A stretch of 64,000 bases of DNA from Branchiostoma floridae (lineage: Eukaryota; Chordata; Leptocardii; Amphioxiformes; Branchiostomatidae), in the NCBI RefSeq assembly GCF_000003815.2, contig NC_049982.1:1576666-1640665 (forward strand), in the 5' to 3' direction. Positions 1-12,500 of this stretch are shown in pieces (within the stretch, counting starts at the first letter, position 1; each line of letters opens with the position of its first letter). The position numbers were made by a program, and so were the translations under genes. The notes below the pieces were generated by a model, which saw only the letters and a program-made list of their open reading frames with translations, did no database searches and was not told where the DNA came from.

Positions 1-1525
1 TAGATAGATAGGATTAATCTATAAAAACTGACATTTTGCCCACAGCGTACTGCATAATATTCTAATTTTCAAAGATCTATAACATTTCAAGGCGCAATCA
101 ATCGACCTAACGAGATAGGAAATTACATTTGATTTCAGCACTGCATATTGTGAGAAGTAAATTATACTTAACGCCGTGCATTTCCATATTGCACCTAATT
201 AGCCCGGCCTTGATTCCTCTCTAAGTAACACATTCATTTATCAGCCCGAGAACGCTCTGTCCGATTGCAGAGTGCAAAATGTTTGAAATTTATTCTGAAT
301 GATGCTTACTTCAACATAGATATGATTTCGCTCTCACGCTCTCATATGTTCATTACAAACGCCCATATGTCCATAATAACTGCGAGATGCGAGTTCATGT
401 TTACCCGTGATATATTCTCTAATATATTCTGTAATATATTCCAATAATCAAACCTAAAACTCAACATCGTGATCATAAAAGCAACCGAGACGACATTGAG
501 TATCATGGTTAGTGATCAAAAGTAAAAACTTCTATGTAAAAAACCATTTATTTGACTCTTTCAACTTTTTTTAAATATTATCTTTACCCTTTAACAAAAT
601 AAGATTGTAAGCCTGAACAATATATATAAGAATCAAACAAAACGAAGACCTAGTAAGAAAGATATACTTTAAGTGCATAATTTTGCTAATTTAAAACATC
701 TTTATTCATTTCTAAGTCATCGATCAGTATCGTGTCCCGAAAACGTCCGTCACAGCAAACGCCCAATGCAATTCTGCCCTATTAAGACTGACATATCTAT
801 TATTAACATTAACATGTATATCATATATGAATCCCCAGATCACGATAGCGATGACCTGGCCGGAGGGAACAAGGACTGCTAAATGTTAATGTGAAACTTT
901 ACGACTACTTCATTTCCTCCCGATCAACAGTTTAGCCTCAAAACGTCTCTCACCCCCAGCCCTGTGACCAAAGCGCATCGGAGCATCGATCTTATAAAGT
1001 CTATCAGATAGGTAATTACACAACTTTAGGTCAATGATTTTATTTATTGGATGGCATCCTCTGGAGACCCCAAAAACTGATGCAAAAGGGCGAACCCCCC
1101 CCCCCCCCCCCCGAATAAAAAATGCTGCAAAGCCACAGGACTAAATATCCAGTCAATTCTTTCCCAGGTTTGCTTATGTTCATCTCCAGTACTAGCCTGA
1201 GTACCATCCTCCTTAGTAATCGCTGGCTCACGGCTTTCGCTTGATAACCGCGCGCAGATGTCATCCATATATTAAGTCTGTATGGCCTTATCTGGACGAC
1301 CTGAAGGTAACTAGAAATAGCGGTAAAATTTAGCATATTAATAGTGCGGACTTGCGAGGGGAAATAACCAAATAGTTAGCCATTGTGTTTTTATTATCAG
1401 CACAATTCCCTGCAACGGACATCAGACAGCAGTTCTACCGTCACCGTAGTGGCCTAATTACCTCACCTGCAGCTAGTCTGGCGTATATATGGCCTCCTTT
1501 GGTCAATATTGACCATGGTAAAATC
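1..1525. other. No gene seen; AT-rich with an 18-base C tract
   Basis: No frame has coding character. A run of C at 1095-1112 is the only low-complexity tract. TAGCCTGAGTACCATCC at 1193 is one arm of the 52485-type hairpin element. Confidence 0.6.
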
Positions 1526-1732
1526 CTAATTGATATCAGCCCTACAGCGTCGACTGTGGCTAAACAGTCCTATACGAGAATGACAGTCTCTGCCACACAG
1601 GGCACATCTGTAAGCTGACTCAGGTCTGTTGCAGAGCTCTTTTCGCAGGATCCGCTTTTCTTCTGCCATGCGCATCAGTCTGGTTTCTCTTGATTTTTGC
1701 AAGGTCCTCCCAGTGCTCTGTGTCAACATCAA
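1526..1732 (-). mobile_element. LINE 3' end fragment with C-terminal zinc-finger-like motif
   Basis: The minus frame ends YRCALCGRDCHSRIGLFSHS then RRC, a CxxC...H...C motif that closes the reverse-transcriptase protein of several non-LTR retrotransposons. A second, frame-broken copy of the same sequence lies at about 2100-2205 (plus coordinates) and a third at 60360-60460 on the plus strand. Confidence 0.75.
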
Positions 1733-2099
1733 GAGCCCTTAGGTCCCTCTTGCAGACATCTTTAAAACGCAGCTATGGCCGTCCGGTGTTTCTCTTTCCT
1801 GAGATCAGTTCTCCGAAGAGTAGGTCTCTGGGGCCGGTACGGGCCAGGTAACATCGATATCATTATCAGCCTTCGGGTTCGATATCATAGTCAGCAGCTA
1901 ATGAACCTCTACCAGTCTTCACCTGCCCTAAGCATCATTTTAAACCATACCCGTCCGGACTCTAGCGAATGGAAACTATAGATCTCAATAAAGTTAGTCA
2001 ACGATGTTTTAAATGTGTGTCTTACAGCGTTGGCTGGATAGGCCATGGCAATGCCACCCGTTGCAGCAAATGAACAACAAAAAAAGGCAAGACCTTTTG

Positions 2100-2205
2100 C
2101 ATCATATATGGTCTCCGTCCCTCAACATTGATCGTGGTAAAATCCTAATTAAAATCAGCCCCACAGCGTCGGCTATGGCTTAACAGTTTTAGTCGAGAAT
2201 GTCAG
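2100..2205 (-). mobile_element. Decayed copy of the same LINE 3' end
   Basis: Matches the 1500-1590 stretch (GGTAAAATCCTAATT, then AGCCCCACAGCGTCGGCTATGGCT) with several changes that break the frame. Confidence 0.6.
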
Positions 2206-2254
2206 TCTTCGAACAAGAAATAGTCATGCCTTCAAATACCAGAGTTACCGACCT

Positions 2255-2500
2255 AGAATTGATGTGTTCAAAAATTCGTACTTTCCCAGAATTATCGTAG
2301 AGTGGAATTTTTATCACCAAGTACAGTAGGGGCCTCTTCTCTGGGTAGTTTTAAAGAACGCTTGCAGATAGATGTGCAAAAGTTAGGTGTAATGAGTCGT
2401 TCGGTGTAATATAACCAGCTGCTGCCGCGCCGCGTGCCTGCGAAGCTTGTGTGTTACGGTTATACTGGCTATATAGATACAGATACAGATTCGTCCCATA
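2255..2500 (+). mobile_element. LINE reverse-transcriptase C-terminal fragment, frame-broken
   Basis: TTCGTACTTTCCCAGAATTATCGTAGAGTGGAA reads a SYFPR-I-VEWN hallmark found at the C-terminus of jockey/CR1-like reverse transcriptases, followed by AGTTTTAAAGAACGCTTGCAGATAG and a 3' UTR ending in GATACAGATACAGA. It matches the better kept copy at 34100-34500. Confidence 0.75.
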
Positions 2501-3129
2501 AGCTACGCCTTTCGTATCAGGTCACAAACTTTTATGTGACAAGAATGATCAAACGGTCTTGCTAGTTTCCTGTATAATGTATCTATGTTTATATGTCAAG
2601 CAAAAGACGATATTCCTGAGATCATTGCGATAGTCTAATGTCTATATGTCACTCCGGTCTTCTCGTCATGCCTCGTGTCCTGCACCAAGCCGGGTGATCC
2701 ATCAGCTGTGCGATATGACCTTGACTGACCTTGGGAAAGTTATCCTGCCATTTAGTCTGCAAAGGGCGATAATGAGTTTTATGGTGGATAGGCGTTGACA
2801 AACCAAGACGGGCCTGGCGAACTTCTACTGATTTCTGGCAATGAGGCGACTTGTATGATATATAATTCCAGGGTTATATGTCAATGTGTGACCTAATAAA
2901 TAGGTTTCTGATCATGAGGAGCGAGCTTTCTGCTACGCGAAATTTGAAACCCATCGAATAAATAAAGGATAAGCAGGATGCCCAAGCTGTCAACACGTTC
3001 AGAATGTAGAGGATCACGAGTTAACAAGGGCTGATGGAGGTTCGTGGCAAACGAGGGTTAACGTTTGTGAGTCCTGACGCGGGAAAGCTGGCCATCTGAT
3101 TTGAATTCCCCGCACACAAGCCCGATTTT

Positions 3130-3570
3130 TTTTAAACCTTCATTTGCAGCCCGTTCTCCAGAGACGGGGCCACTTAACCAGTTACTGGAGCCAGAGGCGG
3201 CACCACCCACAGCCGCGACCGGGGACGCTCCCACTCTCACCGCGCCCACCTCACCGCAAGGCTACGGCAACAACTCTGCTGGACGGCTTCGTCTCGTCGT
3301 GCCTGACCAGCGGGTCGTTGGCGGAACTCCGGCGGGGACGGAGGCGACATGTCCCGACGAGGGACGGCAGCGGGCCGCGGCGTGCTGCTGGGGCTGGCGC
3401 TCGGGGTGCTTGTGCAGTTTGCCAGGTTGGTGCCATGTCGTGCTTGAAATTGCTACATGTCGAGTGCAAATTGCAGGGAAATTGCCGCAAGTGGCGGGGA
3501 AAATTACCCGGGTTAATTGGTGCCCGTTCCCGGGGCTTACCGCCGGGTTGCCTGTCGGGGCGAACGTACA
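3130..3570 (+). promoter_or_regulatory. CpG-rich stretch around the channel gene's first exon
   Basis: This stretch is visibly rich in CG dinucleotides and G+C against an AT-rich background and surrounds the signal-peptide exon, so it probably includes the 5' UTR and core promoter. No clear TATA box was seen near it. Promoter activity is inferred from composition and position only. Confidence 0.45.
3349..3425 (+). CDS. Channel gene exon 1: signal peptide
   Basis: ATG at 3349 opens MSRRGTAAGRG followed by a leucine/valine-rich stretch (VLLGLALGVLVQF), the layout of a secretory signal peptide of about 26 residues. The exon ends CCAG at 3425 before GTTGGT, leaving phase 2. That phase fits exon 2 exactly, which is the main reason for accepting it across a 26.8-kb intron. 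The surrounding GC-rich stretch also opens longer frames, which have no signal-peptide layout and do not join to exon 2. Confidence 0.75.
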
Positions 3571-6500
3571 AAGCTACTCGCGAGGGAGGTTCAATCTTCC
3601 TGGGACTTCATTCCTGCTTATGTTTGTACGCTTGTTGAAAGGAATGGGATGCAAGGAAGATTGTGATGCCTTAGATGTTATATACCAGTGCTACATATTT
3701 AAACTTTTGGTCTTCGTGTGTTTGAGAAGATATTGAAAGTGGCACTGAATCTATTGTGATTCAGCAACAATGATGTCTGTGCTGTCCCCATGTCTTACGG
3801 TGCTGTCCCGTGCCTGTGCTGTCTCCAAACCTCTACTCATGCATGTGCAGTTCCTCTGCCTGTACTATATCCAACCATGCGCTGTCTTCAACCTCTACTA
3901 TCCCATGTCTGGGCTGTCCCCATGTCTGTGCTGTCCCCATGTCTGTGCTGTCCCCATGTCTGTGCTGTCCCCATGTCTGTGCTGTCCCCATTTTTGTGCT
4001 GTCCCCATGTCTGTGCTATCCCCATGTTTGTGCTATCCCCATGTTTGTGCTGTCCCCATGTCTGAGCTGTCCTCATGCCTGTACATGTGTTATCCCCATG
4101 CCTGTGCTGTCCCCATTTCTGTGCTGTCCCCATGTCTGTGCTATCCCCTGCCTGTGCTGTCCCCATGCCTGTACTGTCCCCATGTCTGTGCTGTATCCAA
4201 ACCTCTGCTGTTCCTATGCCTATGCTGTTAAGAGAAAAACTGTCTTCTGGAGATCTGATGTTCTATTCTTTAGCGGCTACTACATGATTTGAAACCAGCT
4301 TTTAGAACCGTTTTACCAGCACAACCATCACAAGCCCCCAACTTTTACCCAAGAATCCGCCAATACTCGTATAATTAATAGCTTCACGTTTCTGTACCAT
4401 ACGCCGATGATATCCTTTGTTATCTGGTTAAGGGAATCTACTCGCACTGGTGATTAACGGAATTATGCGAGGAACCCTTTCTATGTCATCATCTGTGATT
4501 AGGTCTGTGATGGGTAGCGTTTTACACTGTTCTTCCGCACCGGTTCGTTGGAAGCAGTGGGTGCTTCACAGTTGGTGTGCTTCAAATTCGTTTTCAAAAC
4601 TGGCAGTCGGCTTAAGAAATAAAGAATGAGTGCCTTAAGTTAGCACCAGGCTGGTAAGTAGTTCAAGAAAAAAAGCAGGACTATGTTTCCAGCTTAAATC
4701 AACTCTTAACAAAGATCGAAGCCGCTTTCCTCACACCAAGTGACCAGCAAAATGAGTTAATTTCCGAGACGTGGCGTTTATCCTGGTCTTTTAAATTCAT
4801 TTTGAACCAAGGCGGATTTTCCTGTTGCCTGGATGCACACAGTAGGGATAGCTTCGGGGAAGTCCGGATCCTGTAGGCGGTCCGGAAAATCCTGTCTTAC
4901 ATAAGTCGCTTTCTTTTCTTTTCGCATAGGCAGTGACGTATTTGAGTCTTAAGAAATATTGCACACATTGCGCTTCTCGGAATATTACAGACGACTGCAG
5001 TAGGATTTCAGGACGACAGGGGCTTACCGTTGGCTCTCAGAAAGGCCCTTGCCGTAGCTGTTACGAGGAAATGATGCCCTGCCTCCAGCATACGAGTCAT
5101 TTTACTGGAATATTGCAGATTGCCGTGGACTGTACGCTTGTACACCAGATACACTGACACTCGTCCTGCCTCCAAGACTACCACTTTTGAAACAAAGCTC
5201 TACGAATGGCTTGGCAAAGGGGTACACACTGAACCCTAGCCTCTTGATCTAGATACACTTACACATACGTATGTAATGTAGTTATGCAGGATATTGTTAT
5301 TAATTGCTATTCCTGCCATGTCAAAACATAAGATCTATTAGCATTTTCTTTGCATATGTCAGCAGGGGTTGTCCTTTGTAAACCACACAAACTAGTTGGG
5401 CAGCCCTAGCTATGCTTCCTGAACAGCCAAACCGATAAATAAATAAGGAACTTCTACCGGTTTTCCAGTCGGCATGGCTTACAGTGAGTCGTCTGGAACT
5501 CTGCGCGGAGTTTTTAATGGAATAATTTACTCCAACGGATCCCAGAGACTCCCGGTAAGCTATAAACTTGCGCCGCAGCAGTTGGTGATGACTTAAGTCT
5601 GTCTGCTGAAGTTACGAATGTCTCAGCAGAGAAGTCAGTGGGAGTTATTCATTCATGTTTGTATGCATGCGGTGCACAATGCACAAGTGGCACCAGTGGC
5701 AATTTGGTCAATTTGTAGAATCAAATGTTATTTTACAATGTGTTCCCTTGGGAAAGACAACACGAATTTCATCCTTTAGTTGGGAATGTCTCTTGGGTCG
5801 GACATTAAATGGACAACCCGTGTTTAGGTAGAGCCACATGAATACCTTAACCCTCAAACCACCGTATGGGGTCAAAACTGACCCCAGGCGTATATCAATG
5901 TGTGCCATTGTGACCTTTCTGGTAGACAACAAAATTCCTCCCATGAGTTTGTTTGCATATATGTCTTATAATTTCTTATACGTTTTTAACGGGATTAGCT
6001 TATTGTTGATTAAGTTATCCTAGATAGCTTAAGGCCCACTCTCACTTGACGTGCGGCACGCTTGCGGCATTGCTGCGTTCGTTCACTGCGTCGCTGTTTT
6101 GTTATTTTCTTCGGTTTTTTCTGGTTCCGATGTTGNNNNNNNNNNNNNNNNNNNNNNNNNNNNNNNNNNNNNNNNNNNNNNNNNNNNNNNNNNNNNNNNN
6201 NNNNNNNNNNNNNNNNNNNNNNNNNNNNNNNNNNNAAATTCGTTCTTTATCTGTGAAATTCGTTGATCATCTTCCGAACGCAGCAATGCCGCAAGCGTGC
6301 CGCACGTCAAGTGAGAGGGGGCCTTTATGCATGGTCCAGTGGGGTCAAAACTGACCCTAGCAAAATGTGCCTTTTTGTTATAGCTAAATTTGGGACCCAC
6401 ACCTACGCAACTACTTACCGTAGAATCATTCACACCTAATCATGCCAAACTCTCCAAAATAGATTGATGAAACTACAGTATACATATATATACAAAAAGA

Positions 6501-9500
6501 GTCACCAAAAGGAGTGTATTTGTACAAAATGTTATGGGGTCAGTTTTGACCCCATACGGTAAGATCGTAAAAAAGCTACGGTGGTTTTAGTGTTAAGCAC
6601 GTCAAAGAAATTACGTTACCTACGAAGAGTATCAGATTAAATGACGTGGAACGCAAATTTTGATAATGTGTCAAACAATTACTTCTGGTTATTACATCAG
6701 TTACCTTTAAGCGCACTAAGAGATTACCGATGTATCGATTAGAATTGATTAACTGAAAAGGTTGATTTGACCAGTTGGATGTTGTGGATGGCTTAATTAT
6801 GAGGTCTTAATTAGCACTTAATTAAGAGCTTGTCCATTCGTTAAATTGGTTTCGCACCAAATTTAAAGACTTTTTAAGCAAACGTTGAAAAGTCGCATTT
6901 CTTCTTTAAACGAAGTTTCATGTCTCATTTCTTGGGTTTTCCCCTACAAACTAAACATCACAACACATAAATTCATGTCGGCAACATTTGCGAGTTCATG
7001 CATGCAGATGTTTATGTTGTTAAGTTTTTAATAGTGTGACCAGATTTTGATACAGCTGTTTGTACTACGGAAATGAAATGTCGGCGCAATTCAGCCATCA
7101 TCAAACGTCAAGCCCGAAGGCTAGTTGCGAGTACGTGATAGAAACATTGGGAACATAGATGTGACAATGGATAGTGATAAATGTTATTGTAAAAAGAGAC
7201 TACTTGAATACTACTCTTGAGACAGCACACAGACCATGTTTGTCTGTTGTTTATTTTGTATATTTGTTTGTTTGTTTGTTTGGGTCTAGCTCTATTGATG
7301 AAAACGCAAATCGGCCTGTAGGCCATTAGGGAGGTGGTAGCTGTCAGGAAGATTGTTGCTAAGAGACAGATTACATGATTAAACTTCTGATAAATCAATA
7401 ACATATATCACTAATGGACCCCTGAATCTATAGATGTCCTTACAAACGGTACTAATGTAACACAGCAAACGCAATGAATTAAATCTCCTATAAGAGGACA
7501 GAGCAAACATACAGAGAGACGCATTAGTCGGCAGGTGCATGTACAAATGTTCATACGCGCTTACGGCTCCGCCCGTGTCTGGAAGTAGTCAACTTAAGTT
7601 AATGTTTATTGCACAACGTTTTAAACAGATACAATGTATGGCAAACTTAAGTATATTGTATAATACAACTAGCTATATGCTGATTACTATATACTAGCTG
7701 TATAGCAGCAGTAAACTAATAACGTAACAATGGATGTAGATTTAAGTCGGAAGAAACACAGAGTACAAAGTGAAACAAATCCAGAATGTCGCGACAGAGA
7801 CAGTGTCCTCGCCCTTCACGCATCTTGCCCACAGCAGCTGGGTGCCAGGACGGGATGATGTATAATGTACCTCACCACCCAGCCGTGCCAAGAGCCATCA
7901 CTGTCACCCTGATCTTTTCAAAAGGCAATGACATTTCTTATAAATTTGACGTGATCGTTAAACAAACTACATAATGTGTACTTAATGTGCATTATTTATG
8001 TATAATTGCCGCGCGCCGCAGGAATGATGTATAATGAATATGTTTTATTGCAGCCTTCTTCTACTTGGAAAAGGCCAAATAATTCAGTCAAAATTATCAG
8101 AGCATACATAATGTAAGTAATCATTTCATACAAAATGGATAGTGTCAATGACATTCTATTCTCGACTAATACCAGTACATCTTATGTGTACTTTGCGGCA
8201 GTCTGACGTAACTTAGGAGTGTTTGGTTCGAATCTTCTTCTTCATGCTACTAATATTGTGCTCTTGGTGTGCCCTTGGGAATAGCACCTCACTTGAATTC
8301 CTCACTCCACCTGAAGGTAAAAGTGGGTACCTGGTAGGTGAGGTAGAGAGTGTTTGGAGGAGGGGTTTCAACTCAAAACTGTGCCCTATACACGGTGGAT
8401 GACTATATTAACCTTATCGCGGTCGTTGTTCTATGTATTCACCACAATAAGAATAAGTTATTAACCAGGATTTCTCAAGAAGTTAAAGCATCCAGTTTGC
8501 AAACAATCGTCCTCTATGGCTGTACCAGATTTCGCACACGGCATTATACCGTGATTCTGTTTCCCACAGTAGCTTTATATGTCAGGATGTGTGTACCACA
8601 GTACTTTGATATACCAGGATGTGTGTACCACAGTACCTTGGTATGCCAGGATGTGTGTACCACAGTACCTTGATATGCCAGGATGTGTGTACCACAGTAC
8701 CTTAATACGCCAGGATGTGTGTACCACAGTACCTTGGTATGCCAGGATGTGTGTACCACAGTACCTTGATATGCCAGGATGTGTGTACCACAGTACCTTG
8801 ATATGCCAATATGTGTGTACCACAGTACCTTGATATGCCAATATGTGTGTACCACAGTACCTTGATATGCCAGGATGTGTGTACCAGCGTACCTTGATAT
8901 GCCAGGAAAATATGCCAGGATGTGTGTACCACAGTACAGTGATATGCCAGGATGTGTGTACTACAGTACCTTGATATGCCAGGATGTGTGTACCACAGTA
9001 CCTTGATATGCCAGGATGTGTGTACCACAGTACCTTGGTATGCCAGGATGTGTGTACCACAGTACCTTGGTATGCCAGGATGTGTGTACCACAGTACCTT
9101 GATATGCCAGGAAAATATGCCAGGATGTGTGTACCACAGTACCTTGATATGCCAGGATGTGTGTACCACGGTACCTTGATATGCTAGGATGTGTGTACCA
9201 CAGTACCTTGATATGCCAGGATGTGTGTACCACAGTACCTTGATATGCCAGGATGTGTGTACCACAGTACCTTGGTATGCCAGGATGTGTGTACCACAGT
9301 ACCTTGATATGCCAGGAAAATATGCCAGGATGTGTGTACCACTGAGACAGTACCTTGGTATGCCAGGATGTGTGTACCACAGTACCTTGGTATGCCAGGA
9401 TGTGTGTACTACAGTACCTCGGTATGCCAGGATGTGTGTACCACGGTACCTTGATATGCCAGGGTGTGTGTACTACAGTACCTCGGTATGCCAGGATGTG

Positions 9501-12500
9501 TGTACCACAGTACCTTGATATGCCAGGATGTGTGTACCACGGTACCTTGATATGCCAGGATGTGTGTACCACAGTACCTTGGTATGCCAGGATGTGTGTA
9601 CCACAGTACCTTGGTATGCCAGGATGTGTGTACCACAGTACCTTGAAATGCCAGGATGTGTGTACCACAATACCTTGATATGCCAGGATGTGTGTACTAC
9701 AGTACCTTGGTATGCCAGCATGTGTGTACCACAGTACATTAGTATACCAGGATGTGTGTACCACAGTACCTTGGTATGCCAGGATGTGTGTACCACAGTA
9801 CCTTGGTATGCCAGGATGTGTGTACCACGGTACCTTGGTATGCCAGGATGTGTATACCACGGTACCTTGGTATGCCAGGATGTGTGTACCACAGTACCTT
9901 GGTATGCCAGGAAAATATGCCAGGATATGTGTACCACTGTGACAGTACCTTGATATGCCAGGATGTGTGTACTACAGTACCCTGGTATGCCAGGGTGTGT
10001 GTACCACTGTGACAGTACCTTGATATGCCAGGATGTGTGTACTACTGTGACAGTACCTTGATATGCCAGGATGTGTGTACCACAGTACAGTGATATGCCA
10101 GGATGTGTGTACTACAGTACCTTGATATGCCAGGATGTGTGTACTACAGTACCTTGACTCGTCAGATGCCATCTGAGGACGGCACCGTTTGACCTTTCCA
10201 TGACCTTCTGGCATCCTTTTAGTATTCCTTTTAACTTCCGTAACTAGACGCAATTTGCACCCGGATAAATCTTCTATCCCATCACCACGCGAGGCCCTTA
10301 TCGCGGAGCTTAGGGAAAAGGTCATTGTGCGCCGCGGTGCCTGACGATGGGACAGTTTTTTTTTTTTTTTACTCTGTGCTTTTGGAAAGAAGAGGACAAT
10401 GTGACACTGCACTCAAGTTTTGTGTTTTATATATACAATGCCACAGACAGTCTCGCTTGTACAGACAGAAGGTAGTCCTTTACCTCCCCGACCGAAGTCA
10501 GGTACCCATTTTTTCACCTGGGTAAAGTGAGGAAGCTCGACGTGTAAAGTGCCTTTCCCAAGGGCACAACGTTGGGGGCAGGGCGGGGATCGAACTCAGG
10601 ACCTCTAGAGCTCTACCAGTTACGCCACGCCTAGCGCCACGCGTTCCTGATGGAACAGTAGCGATGTGACTCTGACAGTCGCGCCCGTTAGAATAACTAG
10701 GATGATGGCGCATCGATCCGTGCGGAGTGACTTATGAGTTGGACCTACTTCTGGACGTGCCTCAGAAGGCACAATAACTCAGTAGAAACAGTCCAAGTAT
10801 AGCAGGAACAATCTGACATATGGCGATTCTAGACAAATTACAGGACGATGGATTTGGACGCATCAATTTAACGAGAAAATCGACCTTGTTGTAGTTTCAA
10901 GAAGATCCAGGCAAACAAACGTTTGCCAATGCCTCTCCTGTGGGATGTGAAACAGATGGAAGGCAGCAACGCTGTTCTCTTGACAAAACTTAGGTAGAGT
11001 ATTTCATACTGTAATTGTTCGTGTAACAAGGTATTTTCTTTAGTAGGGTATTCTTTATTGTGCAATCATAACATCTGTAACTTTGCGAAACATTGGAATA
11101 TTATTACATAGGCAATTGCCACAATGTTTTTATTGACCTAAGGGATAATGGAAAAATACGTTGCCAAGTAGTTTTCCTTTTTGAAGAAAGACAGGTGTTG
11201 TTATGTTGCCCATGCCATGAGGCGGCGATTGCTCTGCAACCTACGAGCTGAATTGGATTTGCGTTACTACTACATAATTGTTATCTAAAGCAAACTGTAA
11301 AAACACGACCGAATTCAACAAAATAAGAGAAAAGTGTTAAAAACATTCACTTTCTTGTACTTATTGACGCATGATGAAATTCGCTATGTGCTCTCTCCCA
11401 TCTCTCTGTCGCAGCGCCGTCAAGAACCCAGCAGAGCGGGGAAGTGCCCGGGCGTTGAACCTCTAGAGTCTGCGTCGGTGAAACAAAGTTTCTCATAAAT
11501 GTTTAACTAGCGAGGAAACCTTTATGTGTCATTCGGAGTATTCCTGACGAGCTTTCCGCCTGAGGCACAGCGAGGAGGGGTCAGAGGGTAATGAACCCAT
11601 TATACAGCCATGCCTGTAAAACGTGACCTGTGACCTCCCCGTAGAAATGCTAACGCTAAGACGGCCTTTACCTTAGCTTCCCATCCCGGACCGGGGGCAA
11701 TCCAGGTCTCTATGGGGATCCCTTCATCACTGTAAAAGCAGTGGGTACTTTCAGCGCCGTCAGAACTCAAGGCTAGTTTCCCGCATTGAGATTTATAGTT
11801 TTATTACTAAGTGGATCATGTTTCTAGCCATATGAATAGGTCGTTTTCCGCATTGAGATTTGTAGTTTTATTACTAAGTGGACCATGTCTCTAGCCGTAT
11901 GAAGGGGTCGTGCTCATACGGTAAGGTGTAAACAGCCTTCCCGAGTCCAGCCCTGTTTCTGTATCACTTGGGGACAGTTTCACTCTTTACTTTCTGTATC
12001 ACTTGGAGGAACCCCTCCATCATGTAAAAGTGGTGAGGTACTTTCAGTGCCGTCAGAACTCAAGGCTAGTTGTTTCGCATTGAGATTTATAGTCTTATTA
12101 CTAAGTGGACTCTGTCTCTAGGCATATGAAGAGGTAGTTTCCCGCATTGAGATTTATACTTTCATTGCTAAGTGGACCATGTCTCTAGCCGTATGAAGGG
12201 GTCGTGCTCATACGGTAAGGTATAAACAACCTTCTTGAGTCTAGCTCTGTTTCTGTATATTTGGGGACGGTAGCGGGGAACCCCTCCATCACTGTAAAAG
12301 CAGCGGCGTACTTTCAGCACCGTGAGAACTCAGGGCTAGTTTCCCGCATTGAGATCTATAGTTTTATTACTAAGTGGAATCTGTCTCCAGCTATATATGA
12401 TAAGGTCGTACTCATACAGTAAGGTGTTAACAACCTTCCTGAGTCCAGCTCGTGTTTGTGTATAACTTGGGGCTCATAAACCTCCGGTTAAAACCTGAGA

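Noticed and set aside
3101-3736. Plus-strand frames of 211 and 164 codons at the CpG-rich stretch
   Set aside because: They run in other frames than the signal peptide, extend past its donor into the intron, and show no domain; explained by high G+C.
3770-4292. Cysteine-proline-rich open frames
   Set aside because: Translation of the 17-bp minisatellite.
8544-10012. Long open frames on both strands (up to about 300 codons)
   Set aside because: They are reading frames of the 32-bp minisatellite, cycling through its three frames; there is no start context, domain or splice structure.
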